This document shows positions 7,470 to 15,599 of a stretch of 31,786 nucleotides of DNA, piece after piece; positions within the stretch are counted from its first letter, which is position 1; every line of letters starts with the position of its first letter. The notes under the pieces were generated by a model, which made no database searches, had not been told where the DNA came from, and saw only the letters and a list, made by a program, of their open reading frames with translations. The position numbers were made by a program, and so were the translations under genes. Source of the stretch: CBFFRJ01 sp051486985 (GTDB lineage Bacteria > Pseudomonadota > Gammaproteobacteria > Enterobacterales > Enterobacteriaceae); the NCBI RefSeq assembly GCF_051486985.1, contig NZ_JAHVDV010000042.1:1-31786 (forward strand), given 5' to 3'.

Positions 7470-7662
7470 GTCTGACGCCGCTTTGCCGCGCAGGTAACAG
7501 GTTGGGCAAGGATGCCCGACCACACCTCTTCTGCCGTTTTTCCTCGTGCATCAACCTTCCTCTAAGCCAGTGGTCTGCACTCTGGCAGCATACCGGGGTG
7601 TTTTTTCTACTCCCCATCGTTAAAGTGAAGGTTCTGAATAACCCGCCTGAGAGCACACTGCC

Positions 7663-8112
7663 ATGATTCATATCACCAGAGCCGATCCCTTATCGGTGGA
7701 TTCCCGGACCCTCATCGAAAAATTGTCTGTCGCGCTTGCGACCCTCACCGGCAGCAGCGGGAAGCACTCCTTTAATATTGACGATGTGCAAGCAGACAGG
7801 GCGCTCTGGGTGCTGGCCTATGATGAGCAGGGTGTTGCCGTGGGTTGTGGGGCTATCCGTCCGTTGAGCGCAGAAACGGCGGAACTCAAGCGCATGTTTG
7901 CGTTGCACGCAGGGAAGGGGATTGGCTCATCGCTGTTGCGTTATCTTGAACAGGCGGCAAGAGAGTTGGGCTATCACGAAATGAAACTGGAGACCCGCCG
8001 CGTTAATCACCCGGCGGTGGCGTTCTATGAAAAGCAGGGCTACAGGCAAACCGGGAACTATGGGCGCTACATCGGCAGGCCGGAGGTGGTATGCTTTGTG
8101 AAAGTGCTGTAA
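7663..8112 (+). CDS. GNAT-family N-acetyltransferase
   Basis: A 149-residue soluble acetyltransferase. The acetyl-CoA loop is visible as ELKRMFALHAGKGIGSSLLRYLEQAAR (about 73-99), with GKGIGS standing for the usual R/QxxGxG/A motif, and NHPAVAFYEKQGYRQTG (about 116-132) is the typical motif B. Substrate unknown; such proteins modify small molecules or protein N-termini. It lies 193 bp after the receptor with no clear shared promoter, and converges on the XRE gene. Confidence 0.88.
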   Translation: MIHITRADPLSVDSRTLIEKLSVALATLTGSSGKHSFNIDDVQADRALWVLAYDEQGVAVGCGAIRPLSAETAELKRMFALHAGKGIGSSLLRYLEQAARELGYHEMKLETRRVNHPAVAFYEKQGYRQTGNYGRYIGRPEVVCFVKVL

Positions 8113-8189
8113 TGAAGGAAGTGGGGGATGTCCGTCATCACCGCCAGCGTGTAAAAGACGCACTCAATTTTCTACTGAACGGTTTTTAA
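8112..8189 (+). CDS. Possible 25-residue ORF coupled to the acetyltransferase
   Basis: An ATG overlaps the acetyltransferase stop (TAATG) and opens a 25-codon frame (MKEVGDVRHHRQRVKDALNF...) ending at TAA 8187-8189. The overlap would permit reinitiation. No family is recognised and such a short frame could be chance. Confidence 0.22.
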   Translation: MKEVGDVRHHRQRVKDALNFLLNGF

Positions 8190-8201
8190 TCCAGTACTGC
8201 C

Positions 8202-8669
8202 TTACTTACGCAGCAATTTTTGCAGCCGTTTCTTTTGCCAGTCGGCAATCAGATTGCCAAAGATAAAAATACGCAGCCCACGTAGCAGAATCAGTGCGCC
8301 CCAGATGGCGGCGACCCACAGTGACCAGTGGCTTTGTGGCGATGTGGTGCGGTTGAGTACATAAAGGAGCCCGCAGACCATCACTGCCGTCAGCAGGCTG
8401 CGATAAAAACGGGTTTCTGCTTCAAGCTGGTTGCGGGCGCTGTGAATCCGCTGATCCACGGCCTCGTCATTTTTGCTTTCACGGTTTGCGCATAGCTCCG
8501 CGACGCTCACCTCAAATACCGCAGCTAACGCACTTAGCGTTTCCAGGCTGGGCTGTTCCTGATTTTCGATGCGTTGTACCGTGCGAACGCTGATGGCGGC
8601 CATTTCAGCCAGTTGCTCCTGGGACCAGGCGCGGGCGAGGCGGTAGGCTTTTACATTGTTGGTCATCAT
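8202..8669 (-). CDS. XRE-family regulator with two-TM (2TM) C-terminal domain
   Basis: A 155-residue protein from the ATG at 8669, chosen because GGAG lies 7 nt upstream; a longer frame exists but lacks such a site. Residues about 1-60 are a helix-turn-helix of the Cro/CI type (YRLARAWSQEQLAEMAAISVRTVQRIENQEQPSLETLSALAAVF). The C-terminal half has two hydrophobic helices (LLTAVMVCGLLYVL and WSLWVAAIWGALILLRGLRIFIF) and a basic tail, the 2TM arrangement found in membrane-bound XRE proteins. Target genes are unknown. Confidence 0.85.
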   Translation of the reverse strand: MMTNNVKAYRLARAWSQEQLAEMAAISVRTVQRIENQEQPSLETLSALAAVFEVSVAELCANRESKNDEAVDQRIHSARNQLEAETRFYRSLLTAVMVCGLLYVLNRTTSPQSHWSLWVAAIWGALILLRGLRIFIFGNLIADWQKKRLQKLLRK

Positions 8670-8832
8670 AAAGGATCTCCGTTTTGAACATAACCAAGCG
8701 TCGCTCAAATCGTAAAAAAGCAACACGACACGCACCCGACAGCAAGCTGACACGGACCTGACAGCGGGACTGGCGCGGTGAAGCGCCAGAATGTGCCTGC
8801 AAAAAATGACCGTCTCTCAGCGGCGAATGACG

Positions 8833-9033
8833 TTACTGGTCGTCAGCCTCCAGCGTGCCGCCAGACAGACGCAGGGTAGTAAGATCGTCAATAAAGTAGC
8901 GTTTTGATACCCGAAGGCTTGCAAACTCTTCTACCCCAAAGGCCTCGTGGTTAATACCCGTGATGGGCGTCATGCTGCCATTAAAAAGCGCTATCTGATA
9001 ACCAGGTCTGACACCCGTCCCGGATAAACCCAT
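8833..9033 (-). CDS. Hypothetical 66-residue protein, possibly a gene remnant
   Basis: An open frame MGLSGTGVRPGYQIALFNGS... ending LEADDQ, with no good ribosome site before its ATG. It is in the same frame as the fragment just upstream (9049-9195), separated by a single stop and five codons, which suggests one decayed gene. No domain is recognised. Confidence 0.35.
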   Translation of the reverse strand: MGLSGTGVRPGYQIALFNGSMTPITGINHEAFGVEEFASLRVSKRYFIDDLTTLRLSGGTLEADDQ

Positions 9034-9048
9034 ACGCAGGAAAATTAT

Positions 9049-9195
9049 TTAATCAGCTTCAGGCTGTTTTTTCATTTTCGCCAGCATACGCGCTGCACGT
9101 TCGATCTTTTCAATATGCTCTAAGTGAATGTCACCAACATTGCCTCCCAGTCTATACTCATTCCCGGCTCCGCATTTTATTTTATGATCAGGGCG
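9049..9195 (-). pseudogene. Start-less 48-codon coding remnant
   Basis: On the minus strand a frame open between two stops reads RPDHKIKCGAGNEYRLGG..., then NVGDIHLEHIEKIERAARML, then AKMKKQPEAD. Its composition is protein-like (amphipathic charged helix), but no start codon precedes the conserved-looking part. It is probably the tail of a truncated gene. I cannot name the family. Confidence 0.35.
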
Positions 9196-9227
9196 TTAAT
9201 CTGTTCATGACTGCAGGTGCCGGCGTG

Positions 9228-9770
9228 CTATGCCCGGATAATAATTTCGATACACTCTTCTGAAACTTCATACTTTTTGGCCAGCAGTTTTTTTGCCTGT
9301 TGGATGGTAATGCCGCTCAGGTCGGGTTCTGATGCTGACGCTTCGACAACGTTGGGCGGTGTAATGTCAACCGCAGGCATCTTATTGAAAACCAGCTTGT
9401 CCTCTTTAATGCCCAGCGCTTTCAAAGAAGAGTAGGCCACCGGGTTTCTGGCACCATCCCACATATCAGGAATGGCAAGGTGGGCATATTCACTGACCCT
9501 GATAAGCCACTTCTTCGGACGCGTACCGTCCCAGGCTGGTGAAGGAACGATGTCAGAGATTTTGCCAATAAAGAAAGCGTTTTTATGCGGGTCGGAGACG
9601 TCTCCCCAGTCATTATGCTGGTTATCGGCAGGATCCCGATTCTGCACGCAGACCACGTACTTACACCCTCTTGCACGCTTTTCATTGAGCACCCAGGCTT
9701 GAGAACCCCCTTCTTTGAGCATTCTGTCAAAGCCCCTGGCGGTAAATACAACGATCGCTGAATCTGTCAT
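9228..9770 (-). CDS. Uncharacterised 180-residue protein (possible PUA/EVE-like fold)
   Basis: A 180-residue soluble protein I cannot assign. The N-terminal ~125 residues look beta-rich with aromatic and charged clusters (AIVVFTARGFDRMLKEGGSQ, CKYVVCVQNRD, NAFFIGKISDIVPSP, KKWLIRVSEYAHL, PDMWDGARNPVAY). This reminds me of EVE/ASCH-type nucleic-acid or modified-base binding domains, but the likeness is by eye only. A separate C-terminal module (about 150-180, SGITIQQAKKLLAKKYEVSE then ECIEIIIRA) follows a Pro/Ala linker. It has a GAGGATGAA ribosome site and a near-consensus promoter. The AT-rich upstream region and nearby gene debris suggest acquisition by transfer. Confidence 0.7.
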   Translation of the reverse strand: MTDSAIVVFTARGFDRMLKEGGSQAWVLNEKRARGCKYVVCVQNRDPADNQHNDWGDVSDPHKNAFFIGKISDIVPSPAWDGTRPKKWLIRVSEYAHLAIPDMWDGARNPVAYSSLKALGIKEDKLVFNKMPAVDITPPNVVEASASEPDLSGITIQQAKKLLAKKYEVSEECIEIIIRA

Positions 9771-9803
9771 TTCATCCTCACGCTTTATTAAAAGTATGGT
9801 TAG

Positions 9804-9831
9804 ATTATATAAATAAAAAATAGAGCGTCAA
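9804..9831 (-). promoter_or_regulatory. Sigma-70 promoter of the 180-residue gene
   Basis: On the minus strand TTGACG (9831-9826), a 16-bp spacer and a perfect TATAAT (9809-9804) lie about 35 bp before the ATG in an AT-rich stretch. Constitutive expression is likely. Confidence 0.7.
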
Positions 9832-9979
9832 TAGAATCTATAAAAACTATCATGACTATCACTCATGCCTTATGAACGAGCGATGCCTGATGGTAGGGGA
9901 GACCCTTTCCCTGGTCTTGCTACACCTTGCTGTAAGTGTTAAAAGGTGCGGCTTCATGACAACAAGAAAGGGGAAAGAC

Positions 9980-11368
9980 GTGAAAAACGCGTCAATGGCA
10001 TCTGAGCACTTCGCAGATGCCGCGTCGGAAACAGGGCCGACGCTGCAACGAGGACTTAAAAACCGCCACATTCAATTAATCGCCCTTGGCGGCGCGATTG
10101 GCACCGGATTGTTTCTCGGCATTGGCCCGGCAATCCAGATGGCGGGGCCAGCAGTGCTGCTGGGCTACGGTGTCGCAGGCATTATTGCCTTTCTGATTAT
10201 GCGCCAGCTCGGTGAGATGGTTGTTGAAGAGCCGGTATCCGGGTCGTTCGCTCACTTTGCCTTTAAATACTGGGGGCCGTTTGCCGGGTTCCTGTCTGGC
10301 TGGAACTACTGGGCAATGTTTGTGCTGGTGGGAATGGCGGAACTGACCGCCGCCGGGATTTATATGCAGTACTGGTTCCCGGAGGTGCCGACGTGGATTT
10401 GGGCCGCAACCTTCTTCATCATTATCAATGCCGTTAATCTGGTGAACGTGCGCCTCTACGGCGAAACCGAATTCTGGTTCGCGCTCATCAAAGTCCTCGC
10501 CATTATCGGAATGATAGGCTTCGGCCTGTGGATGCTGTTTAGCGGCAACGGCGGAGAAAAAGCGAGCGTCGAAAATCTCTGGCGTTTTGATGGCTTCTTT
10601 GCCACCGGCTGGAACGGGCTGGTGCTGTCGCTGGCGGTGATCATGTTCTCCTTTGGCGGGCTGGAGCTTATCGGGATCACCGCAGCGGAAGCCAGCGATC
10701 CGCATAAATCTATTCCGAAAGCCGTAAACCAGGTGGTCTATCGCATTCTCCTCTTTTATATCGGTTCGCTGGTGGTACTACTGACCCTCTACCCGTGGGT
10801 CGATATCAAAGCCGACAGCAGCCCGTTTGTAATGATTTTCCATGATCTGAACAGTAACCTGGTGGCATCGGCGCTGAACTTTGTCATTCTGGTGGCCTCG
10901 TTATCGGTCTACAACAGCGGTGTTTACTCCAACAGCCGTATGCTGTTTGGTCTGTCAGTACAGGGTAATGCGCCTGCATTTTTAACGCGCGTCAGCCGTC
11001 GTGGCGTACCCGTGAATTCGTTGTTCCTCTCCGGGGCCATCACGTCGCTGGTGGTGCTGGTGAACTATCTGCTGCCGAAAGAGGCTTTTGGTCTGCTGAT
11101 GGCGCTTGTGGTGGCCACACTGCTGCTGAACTGGATAATGATTTCGCTGGCACACCTCAAATTCCGTGCGGCCATGCGGCGTAAAGGCCGTGACCCCTTG
11201 TTTAAAGCGCTTATTCACCCGGCGGGTAACTATCTGTGCATCGCCTTTATGTTGATGATTCTGGCGCTGATGTGCACCATAGACGGTATGCGCACCTCTG
11301 CTATTCTGCTGCCGGTATGGATTGCCTTCCTGTTCGCTGCGTTCACACTCTCACGTCGTAAAGCCTAA
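9980..11368 (+). CDS. pheP: Phenylalanine permease PheP
   Basis: A 462-residue inner-membrane amino-acid/H+ symporter (APC superfamily, 12 TM) that imports phenylalanine and, less well, tyrosine. The GTG start at 9980 is chosen because V-K-N-A-S matches the E. coli N-terminus (MKNAS) and AAGGGG lies 6 nt upstream. The N-terminal TM1 signature GLKNRHIQLIALGGAIGTGL and the following GPAIQMAGPAVLLGYGVAGI are virtually as in E. coli PheP (458 residues). The neighbours differ from E. coli, where ybdG is adjacent. No TyrR box was convincing upstream. Confidence 0.95.
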   Translation: MKNASMASEHFADAASETGPTLQRGLKNRHIQLIALGGAIGTGLFLGIGPAIQMAGPAVLLGYGVAGIIAFLIMRQLGEMVVEEPVSGSFAHFAFKYWGPFAGFLSGWNYWAMFVLVGMAELTAAGIYMQYWFPEVPTWIWAATFFIIINAVNLVNVRLYGETEFWFALIKVLAIIGMIGFGLWMLFSGNGGEKASVENLWRFDGFFATGWNGLVLSLAVIMFSFGGLELIGITAAEASDPHKSIPKAVNQVVYRILLFYIGSLVVLLTLYPWVDIKADSSPFVMIFHDLNSNLVASALNFVILVASLSVYNSGVYSNSRMLFGLSVQGNAPAFLTRVSRRGVPVNSLFLSGAITSLVVLVNYLLPKEAFGLLMALVVATLLLNWIMISLAHLKFRAAMRRKGRDPLFKALIHPAGNYLCIAFMLMILALMCTIDGMRTSAILLPVWIAFLFAAFTLSRRKA

Positions 11369-11381
11369 CGTGCTGATCTTT

Positions 11382-11405
11382 CGTCCCGCCGATCAGGGCG
11401 GGACG
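11382..11405 (+). terminator. Hairpin after pheP
   Basis: CGTCCCGCC (11382-11390) and GGCGGGACG (11397-11405) form a perfect 9-bp GC-rich stem with a 6-nt loop, 13 bp after the pheP stop. It is followed by TTATC rather than a long U-run, so it is a moderate terminator candidate. Confidence 0.6.
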
Positions 11406-11471
11406 TTATCCCAACAAAATTTATCGTGACTGATCTCCCACTCCTGTTTCACTGAACAGGAAAATAATTTT

Positions 11472-11514
11472 GTAATCGATTACTTTTCATTTGATGGCGT
11501 TTGTAATCGATTAC
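11472..11514. promoter_or_regulatory. Twin LacI-family operators before the sugar operon
   Basis: The perfect palindrome GTAATCGATTAC occurs at 11472-11483 and 11503-11514, each inside the longer shared TTGTAATCGATTACTTTT. Centres are 31 bp apart, about three helical turns, so two dimers would sit on the same DNA face. The central CG and length fit LacI/GalR-family operators. The LacI-family gene at 15600-16580 is the obvious candidate regulator. Neither copy recurs upstream of that regulator. Confidence 0.78.
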
Positions 11515-11536
11515 TTTTTTAGGGTGGGGCAAAAAA

Positions 11537-12775
11537 ATGGTGTCAACAACCGAAAGTAGTGGAAGTCATGTTCAGCACCGACTGCTGGTTCCCCGGCTAT
11601 CGCTGATGATGTTTTTACAATTTTTTATCTGGGGAAGCTGGTCGGTCACTTTAGGTCTGGTGATGACGCAGCACAACATGTCGCTGTTAATTGGCGATGC
11701 CTTCTCGGCGGGGCCTATCGCCTCGATTCTCTCGCCGTTTGTGCTGGGGATGCTGGTAGACCGCTTCTTCGCGTCGCAAAAAGTGATGGCGGTGATGCAT
11801 CTGGCGGGGGCGGTTATTCTGATGTTTGTGCCTCAGGCGCTGGTCGCGGAAAATGGCTCGTTGCTGATTGCGCTGCTGTTTGGTTACACGCTGTGCTACA
11901 TGCCGACGCTGGCGCTGACTAACAATATTGCGTTTCATAGTCTGTCGAATATCGACAAAACTTTCCCGGTGGTGCGCGTGTTTGGCACCATCGGCTGGAT
12001 TGTGGCGGGTATTTTTATCGGCGTTACGGGCATCTCCTCCAGCGTGACTATTTTCCAGGTGGCGGCAGCCTGTTCTGTTCTGCTGGCGCTCTACAGCCTG
12101 ACGCTGCCCCATACCCCCGCACCGGCAAAAGGGCAACCGGTCGCCCTGCGTGACCTGTTCTGTGCCGACGCCTTTGCGCTGCTGAAAACCCGCCACTTCT
12201 TTGTGTTTTCGCTGTGCGCGATGTTGATTTCAGTCCCGCTGGGCACCTATTACGCCTACACCGCCTCATATCTGGCGGATGCCGGGGTTGCGGATGTCAG
12301 TACCGCCATGTCGTTTGGTCAGATGTCTGAAATCTTTTTCATGCTGGTTATCCCACTGCTGTTCCGCCGTCTGGGTGTGAAATACATGCTGCTGATTGGG
12401 ATGCTCGCCTGGTTTGTACGTTACGCCTTCTTTGCGCTTGGCGTCAGTGAAGAGGGGCGCTTCCTGCTCTATCTCGGCATTTTGCTGCACGGCGTCTGCT
12501 ACGACTTCTTCTTCGTGGTGGGCTTTATCTATACCGACCGCGTGGCCGGGGAAAAGGTCAAAGGCCAGGCCCAGAGCATGATTGTGATGTTTACCTACGG
12601 TATTGGCATGCTGCTCGGCTCGCAGATTTCCGGTGCGCTCTATAACCGCCTCGTGGCGGGGCAGGCCATTCCCCAGGCCTGGGTGACCTTCTGGTGGATA
12701 CCGGCCGTCGCGGCAGCGGTTATCGCACTGATTTTCCTGGTCTCGTTTAAATATAAAGACAGTGACCATGCATAA
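11537..12775 (+). CDS. MFS transporter, nucleoside:H+ symporter (NHS) family
   Basis: A 412-residue membrane protein with about 12 hydrophobic segments. The N-terminal PRLSLMMFLQFFIWGSWSVT is characteristic of the NupG/XapB/YegT (NHS) family. RVFGTIGWIVAGIFIG (about 150-165) and the late FVVGFIYTDRVAGEKVKGQA (about 329-348) also fit. Proven family members carry nucleosides; in operons with Gfo/Idh/MocA and TIM-barrel enzymes these transporters probably carry sugars or glycosides. It is first in the operon behind twin operators, with a GGTGGGG before the ATG. Substrate is inferred only. Confidence 0.85.
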   Translation: MVSTTESSGSHVQHRLLVPRLSLMMFLQFFIWGSWSVTLGLVMTQHNMSLLIGDAFSAGPIASILSPFVLGMLVDRFFASQKVMAVMHLAGAVILMFVPQALVAENGSLLIALLFGYTLCYMPTLALTNNIAFHSLSNIDKTFPVVRVFGTIGWIVAGIFIGVTGISSSVTIFQVAAACSVLLALYSLTLPHTPAPAKGQPVALRDLFCADAFALLKTRHFFVFSLCAMLISVPLGTYYAYTASYLADAGVADVSTAMSFGQMSEIFFMLVIPLLFRRLGVKYMLLIGMLAWFVRYAFFALGVSEEGRFLLYLGILLHGVCYDFFFVVGFIYTDRVAGEKVKGQAQSMIVMFTYGIGMLLGSQISGALYNRLVAGQAIPQAWVTFWWIPAVAAAVIALIFLVSFKYKDSDHA

Positions 12776-12790
12776 AAATTGGGAGACGCT

Positions 12791-13855
12791 ATGAAAACCA
12801 TTCAGGGGCCGGGCATTTTTCTGGCGCAATTTATCAGCGGGGAGCCTCCGTTTAACTCGCTCGTCGGGCTGGCGGGCTGGGCATCCGGGCTGGGGTTTAA
12901 AGCGCTGCAGATCCCCTGCAACCATCCGGCGATTTTTGACGTTGAGCGTGCCGCACAAAGCCAGACCTATTGCGATGAGGTCAGCGGGCTGCTGGCAGAG
13001 CATGGGCTGGTCATTAGCGAACTCTCTACCCATCTGGAAGGGCAGCTGATAGCCGTGCACCCGGCTTACGATGCCGCCTTTGATGGCTTTGCGCCTGCGT
13101 CGCTGCGCGGTAATCCGGCGGCACGTCAGGCCTGGGCGGTCGAAAAAGTGATGCAGGCCGCGGTGGCATCAAAAAATCTTGGTCTGAAGACGCACGCGAC
13201 CTTCTCCGGGGCGCTGGCCTGGCCCTATTTTTACCCCTGGCCGCCGCACAATGCGCTGTTGCTTGAAGAGGCTTTTGACGAGCTGGCGCGTCGTTGGCTG
13301 CCGGTGCTCAACCGTTTCGACGAGCAGGGCGTGGACCTTTGCTTTGAAATTCATCCGGGTGAAGACCTGCATGATGGCGTCACGTTTGAGCGCCTCCTGA
13401 CGAAGGTCGACCACCATCCGCGCTGTAACATTCTCTATGACCCAAGCCACTTGCATTTGCAGCAGCTTGATTATCTGGCGTTTATCGATATCTATCATTC
13501 ACGTATCAAAGCGTTTCACGTTAAAGATGCGGAGTTTCGCGCCAGCGGGCGCAGTGGTGTCTATGGGGGATATCAGACCTGGGCCGACAGAGCGGGGCGT
13601 TTTCGATCACCGGGAGACGGGCAGATAGACTTTGGCGCGGTGTTCAGCAAGCTCACCCGCTACGGTTATGAGGGCTGGGCGGTGCTGGAGTGGGAGTGCT
13701 GCCTGAAGTCGGGTGAGGTGGGCGCGCGGGAGGGCAGTGAGTTTATTCGTCGCCACATTATCCCGGTTTCCGCCCACGCGTTTGATGACTTTGCCGCCGG
13801 GGCAGAAGACCGCGCAAGCGTGCGCAGGATGTTAGGTCTGGGAGAGGTTGAATGA
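12791..13855 (+). CDS. Sugar phosphate isomerase/epimerase family (TIM barrel)
   Basis: A 354-residue protein of the AP-endonuclease-2/xylose-isomerase-like superfamily. The start at 12791 has GGGAG 5 nt upstream. Metal-ligand residues are visible in the expected order: Glu in CFEIHPGE (about 188), Asp in ILYDPSHLH (about 220), His in KAFHVKDAE (about 246) and Glu in AVLEWE (about 300). Related enzymes epimerise, isomerise or cleave keto-sugars made by a partner Gfo/Idh/MocA dehydrogenase (as in ycjR/ycjS). It is 15 bp after the transporter and overlaps the next gene by 4 nt (ATGA), so the three act together. The reaction itself cannot be read. Confidence 0.85.
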   Translation: MKTIQGPGIFLAQFISGEPPFNSLVGLAGWASGLGFKALQIPCNHPAIFDVERAAQSQTYCDEVSGLLAEHGLVISELSTHLEGQLIAVHPAYDAAFDGFAPASLRGNPAARQAWAVEKVMQAAVASKNLGLKTHATFSGALAWPYFYPWPPHNALLLEEAFDELARRWLPVLNRFDEQGVDLCFEIHPGEDLHDGVTFERLLTKVDHHPRCNILYDPSHLHLQQLDYLAFIDIYHSRIKAFHVKDAEFRASGRSGVYGGYQTWADRAGRFRSPGDGQIDFGAVFSKLTRYGYEGWAVLEWECCLKSGEVGAREGSEFIRRHIIPVSAHAFDDFAAGAEDRASVRRMLGLGEVE

Positions 13856-15000
13856 TTCAGGCAGGCATTATTGGCACCGGCTTTATTGGTCCGGCGCATA
13901 TTGAGGCGCTGCGTCGCCTGGGGTTTGTCGAGGTGGTCGCCTTATGTGATGCGTCGCTGGCGAACGCCACGCAAAAAGCGCGTGCGCTGGGCGTTCCCCA
14001 TGCCTATGGCAGCGTGGAGGACCTACTGGCTCATCCGGGACTTCAGGTAGTGCATAACTGCACGCCTAACCATCTTCACGCTGCGATTAACCGCCAGGTG
14101 CTCTGCGCCGGAAAACATCTTTTTTCCGAAAAACCGCTCTGCATGAACGCAGACGAAGCCCGCGAACTGGTGGCCTTAGCCGAAGAGGCGGGCGTGGTGC
14201 ATGGCGTCAGCTTTGTCTATCGCCAGTTTGCGATGGTGCAGCAGGCTGCGAGCATGAACCGCAGTGGGAAAGTGGGGCGCCTGTTCTCGGTGTATGGCAG
14301 CTATTTGCAGGACTGGATGCAGCTTGAAACCGACTACAACTGGCGCGTGGATCCGTCAGTCGGCGGAGCCTCAAGGGCGGTGGGGGACATTGGTTCTCAC
14401 TGGTGCGATACCCTGCAGTTTGTCACCGGAAAGCGTATCACGGAGGTGATGGCGGATTTGGCGATTGTCTGGCCGACCCGCCAGGTGCGCTCTTCTGCCG
14501 CGACGTTCTCATCGGCAGATGAGGGAGCGCAACGGGAAGCACGCCCGGTAACAACCGAAGATGCCGCCTCGGTCCTGCTGCGTTTTGATGATGGCAGCAA
14601 GGGCTGTTTCAGCGTTTCGCAGGTGAGCGCCGGGCGCAAAAACCGCCTCAGTTTTGAGATAAATGGTAGTGAGTGCTCACTGGGTTGGGACCAGGAGATC
14701 CCCCAGCAGCTGTGGATCGGGCATCGTCAGCAGCCGAACCAGATCCTCACCGATGATCCTGGACTGATGTCTCCGGACGTAGCCGCCAGCGCCCACTTCC
14801 CCGGTGGTCATATCGAAGGCTGGCCGGATGCCTTCAGGAACATGATGCTTAACTTCTACTCGGCAGTAAAAGTCGGCAAGATGCCTGCGCGTGAGCAGGC
14901 CCGGTTTGCCTCATTCCATGACGGCGCCAACGTGATGTTTATTATTGATGCCATTTTGCAAAGTCACGCTCAGCAAAAATGGGTAACGGTGGAGTATTGA
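13852..15000 (+). CDS. Gfo/Idh/MocA-family NAD(P)-dependent dehydrogenase
   Basis: A 382-residue oxidoreductase. The Rossmann motif GIIGTGFIGPAHIEAL (5-20) binds NAD(P). The family EKP motif is present as FSEKPLCMNADEA (Lys94 catalytic), and a GDIGSHWCDTLQF segment holds the usual active-site Asp/His. Members oxidise sugar or polyol hydroxyls, some at C3 of glycosides. It is translationally coupled to the isomerase, and is the last gene before a dispersed repeat. Confidence 0.88.
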   Translation: MIQAGIIGTGFIGPAHIEALRRLGFVEVVALCDASLANATQKARALGVPHAYGSVEDLLAHPGLQVVHNCTPNHLHAAINRQVLCAGKHLFSEKPLCMNADEARELVALAEEAGVVHGVSFVYRQFAMVQQAASMNRSGKVGRLFSVYGSYLQDWMQLETDYNWRVDPSVGGASRAVGDIGSHWCDTLQFVTGKRITEVMADLAIVWPTRQVRSSAATFSSADEGAQREARPVTTEDAASVLLRFDDGSKGCFSVSQVSAGRKNRLSFEINGSECSLGWDQEIPQQLWIGHRQQPNQILTDDPGLMSPDVAASAHFPGGHIEGWPDAFRNMMLNFYSAVKVGKMPAREQARFASFHDGANVMFIIDAILQSHAQQKWVTVEY

Positions 15001-15085
15001 GATGGATGTGCCTGCGGGCACGGACGGTCCCCTCTCTCTTGAGGGCTGAGGAATCCTCAGAAAAAATGTATGCACGGACAGTCCT

Positions 15086-15318
15086 CTCGCCCCTCCGGGG
15101 AGAGGGCAAGGGTGAGGGGAAACATGCGGCGCTGAGGAGGCATTCCGTTCACCTTATGTTTCTTGCTTTTCTGTCGCTCCAGAACCCGTGAACGTGCCAG
15201 GGTGGTTCACCGCCACCACCCTGGCGACCCGGGCTCCCGGCCAGGAAAATCGCCGCTGGCGCGGTCCACTTAGCTTCTCCTTCAGGCTTATCGGGGACGG
15301 GCGAAGGCAACATCCCTG
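15086..15318 (+). repeat. Dispersed ~231-bp repeat, copy 1
   Basis: This segment matches 31552-31782 with only scattered differences, including a long block around the perfect hairpin CCAGGGTGGT-N8-ACCACCCTGG (15197-15224). It starts with the GC palindrome CTCGCCCC...GGGGAGAGGG and runs through a highly structured GC-rich core to ATCGGGGACGGGCG. No transposase and no convincing ORF are present. It lies between the convergent-side end of the sugar operon and the LacI gene. It is probably a non-autonomous interspersed element of this genus. Confidence 0.85.
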
Positions 15319-15599
15319 CGCGTCACCCCGGCCTTGCGGATACGCGTCGTCGATTTTCAGCCGGACCCTGTCATCGCGGTAACTGCTTTATTCTCATTCA
15401 GCAATGATATCGCTGCAAAACGTAATATGACTGGGCATCCCTCAGCCTTTGGGGATCAGGGTGAGGGGAGCGACGCCAGAAGTAGCATATAGCTCTGATC
15501 CCCACTCTCTTCCTGAATAGCGAGGGAGTCCACCGTGCATGCCTTCCGGCAATATGATAGCCTGCTAACCCACCGCTAACCGCAGGAACTCTCGACGTT
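15319..15599. other. Gene-free region upstream of the LacI regulator
   Basis: No credible gene is seen here. It contains a second, divergent GGATCAGGGTGAGGGGAG motif near 15456-15473 like that in the repeat, so the repeat may have decayed flanks. The LacI promoter must lie here, but I cannot place it with confidence, and no GTAATCGATTAC operator is present. Confidence 0.4.

Noticed and set aside
9872..9979. Longer N-terminus for PheP from the ATG at 9872
   Set aside because: It would add 36 residues not found in PheP, without a ribosome site; the GTG at 9980 has a good one and matches the family start.
12266..13060. 264-codon minus-strand ORF across the transporter and isomerase
   Set aside because: Antisense to two recognised genes, with shadow-type His/Gln/Arg-rich composition and no motif.
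15188..15382. Small ORF (64 codons) within repeat copy 1
   Set aside because: The repeat's second copy breaks the frame after the shared part, so it is a by-product of the repeat.
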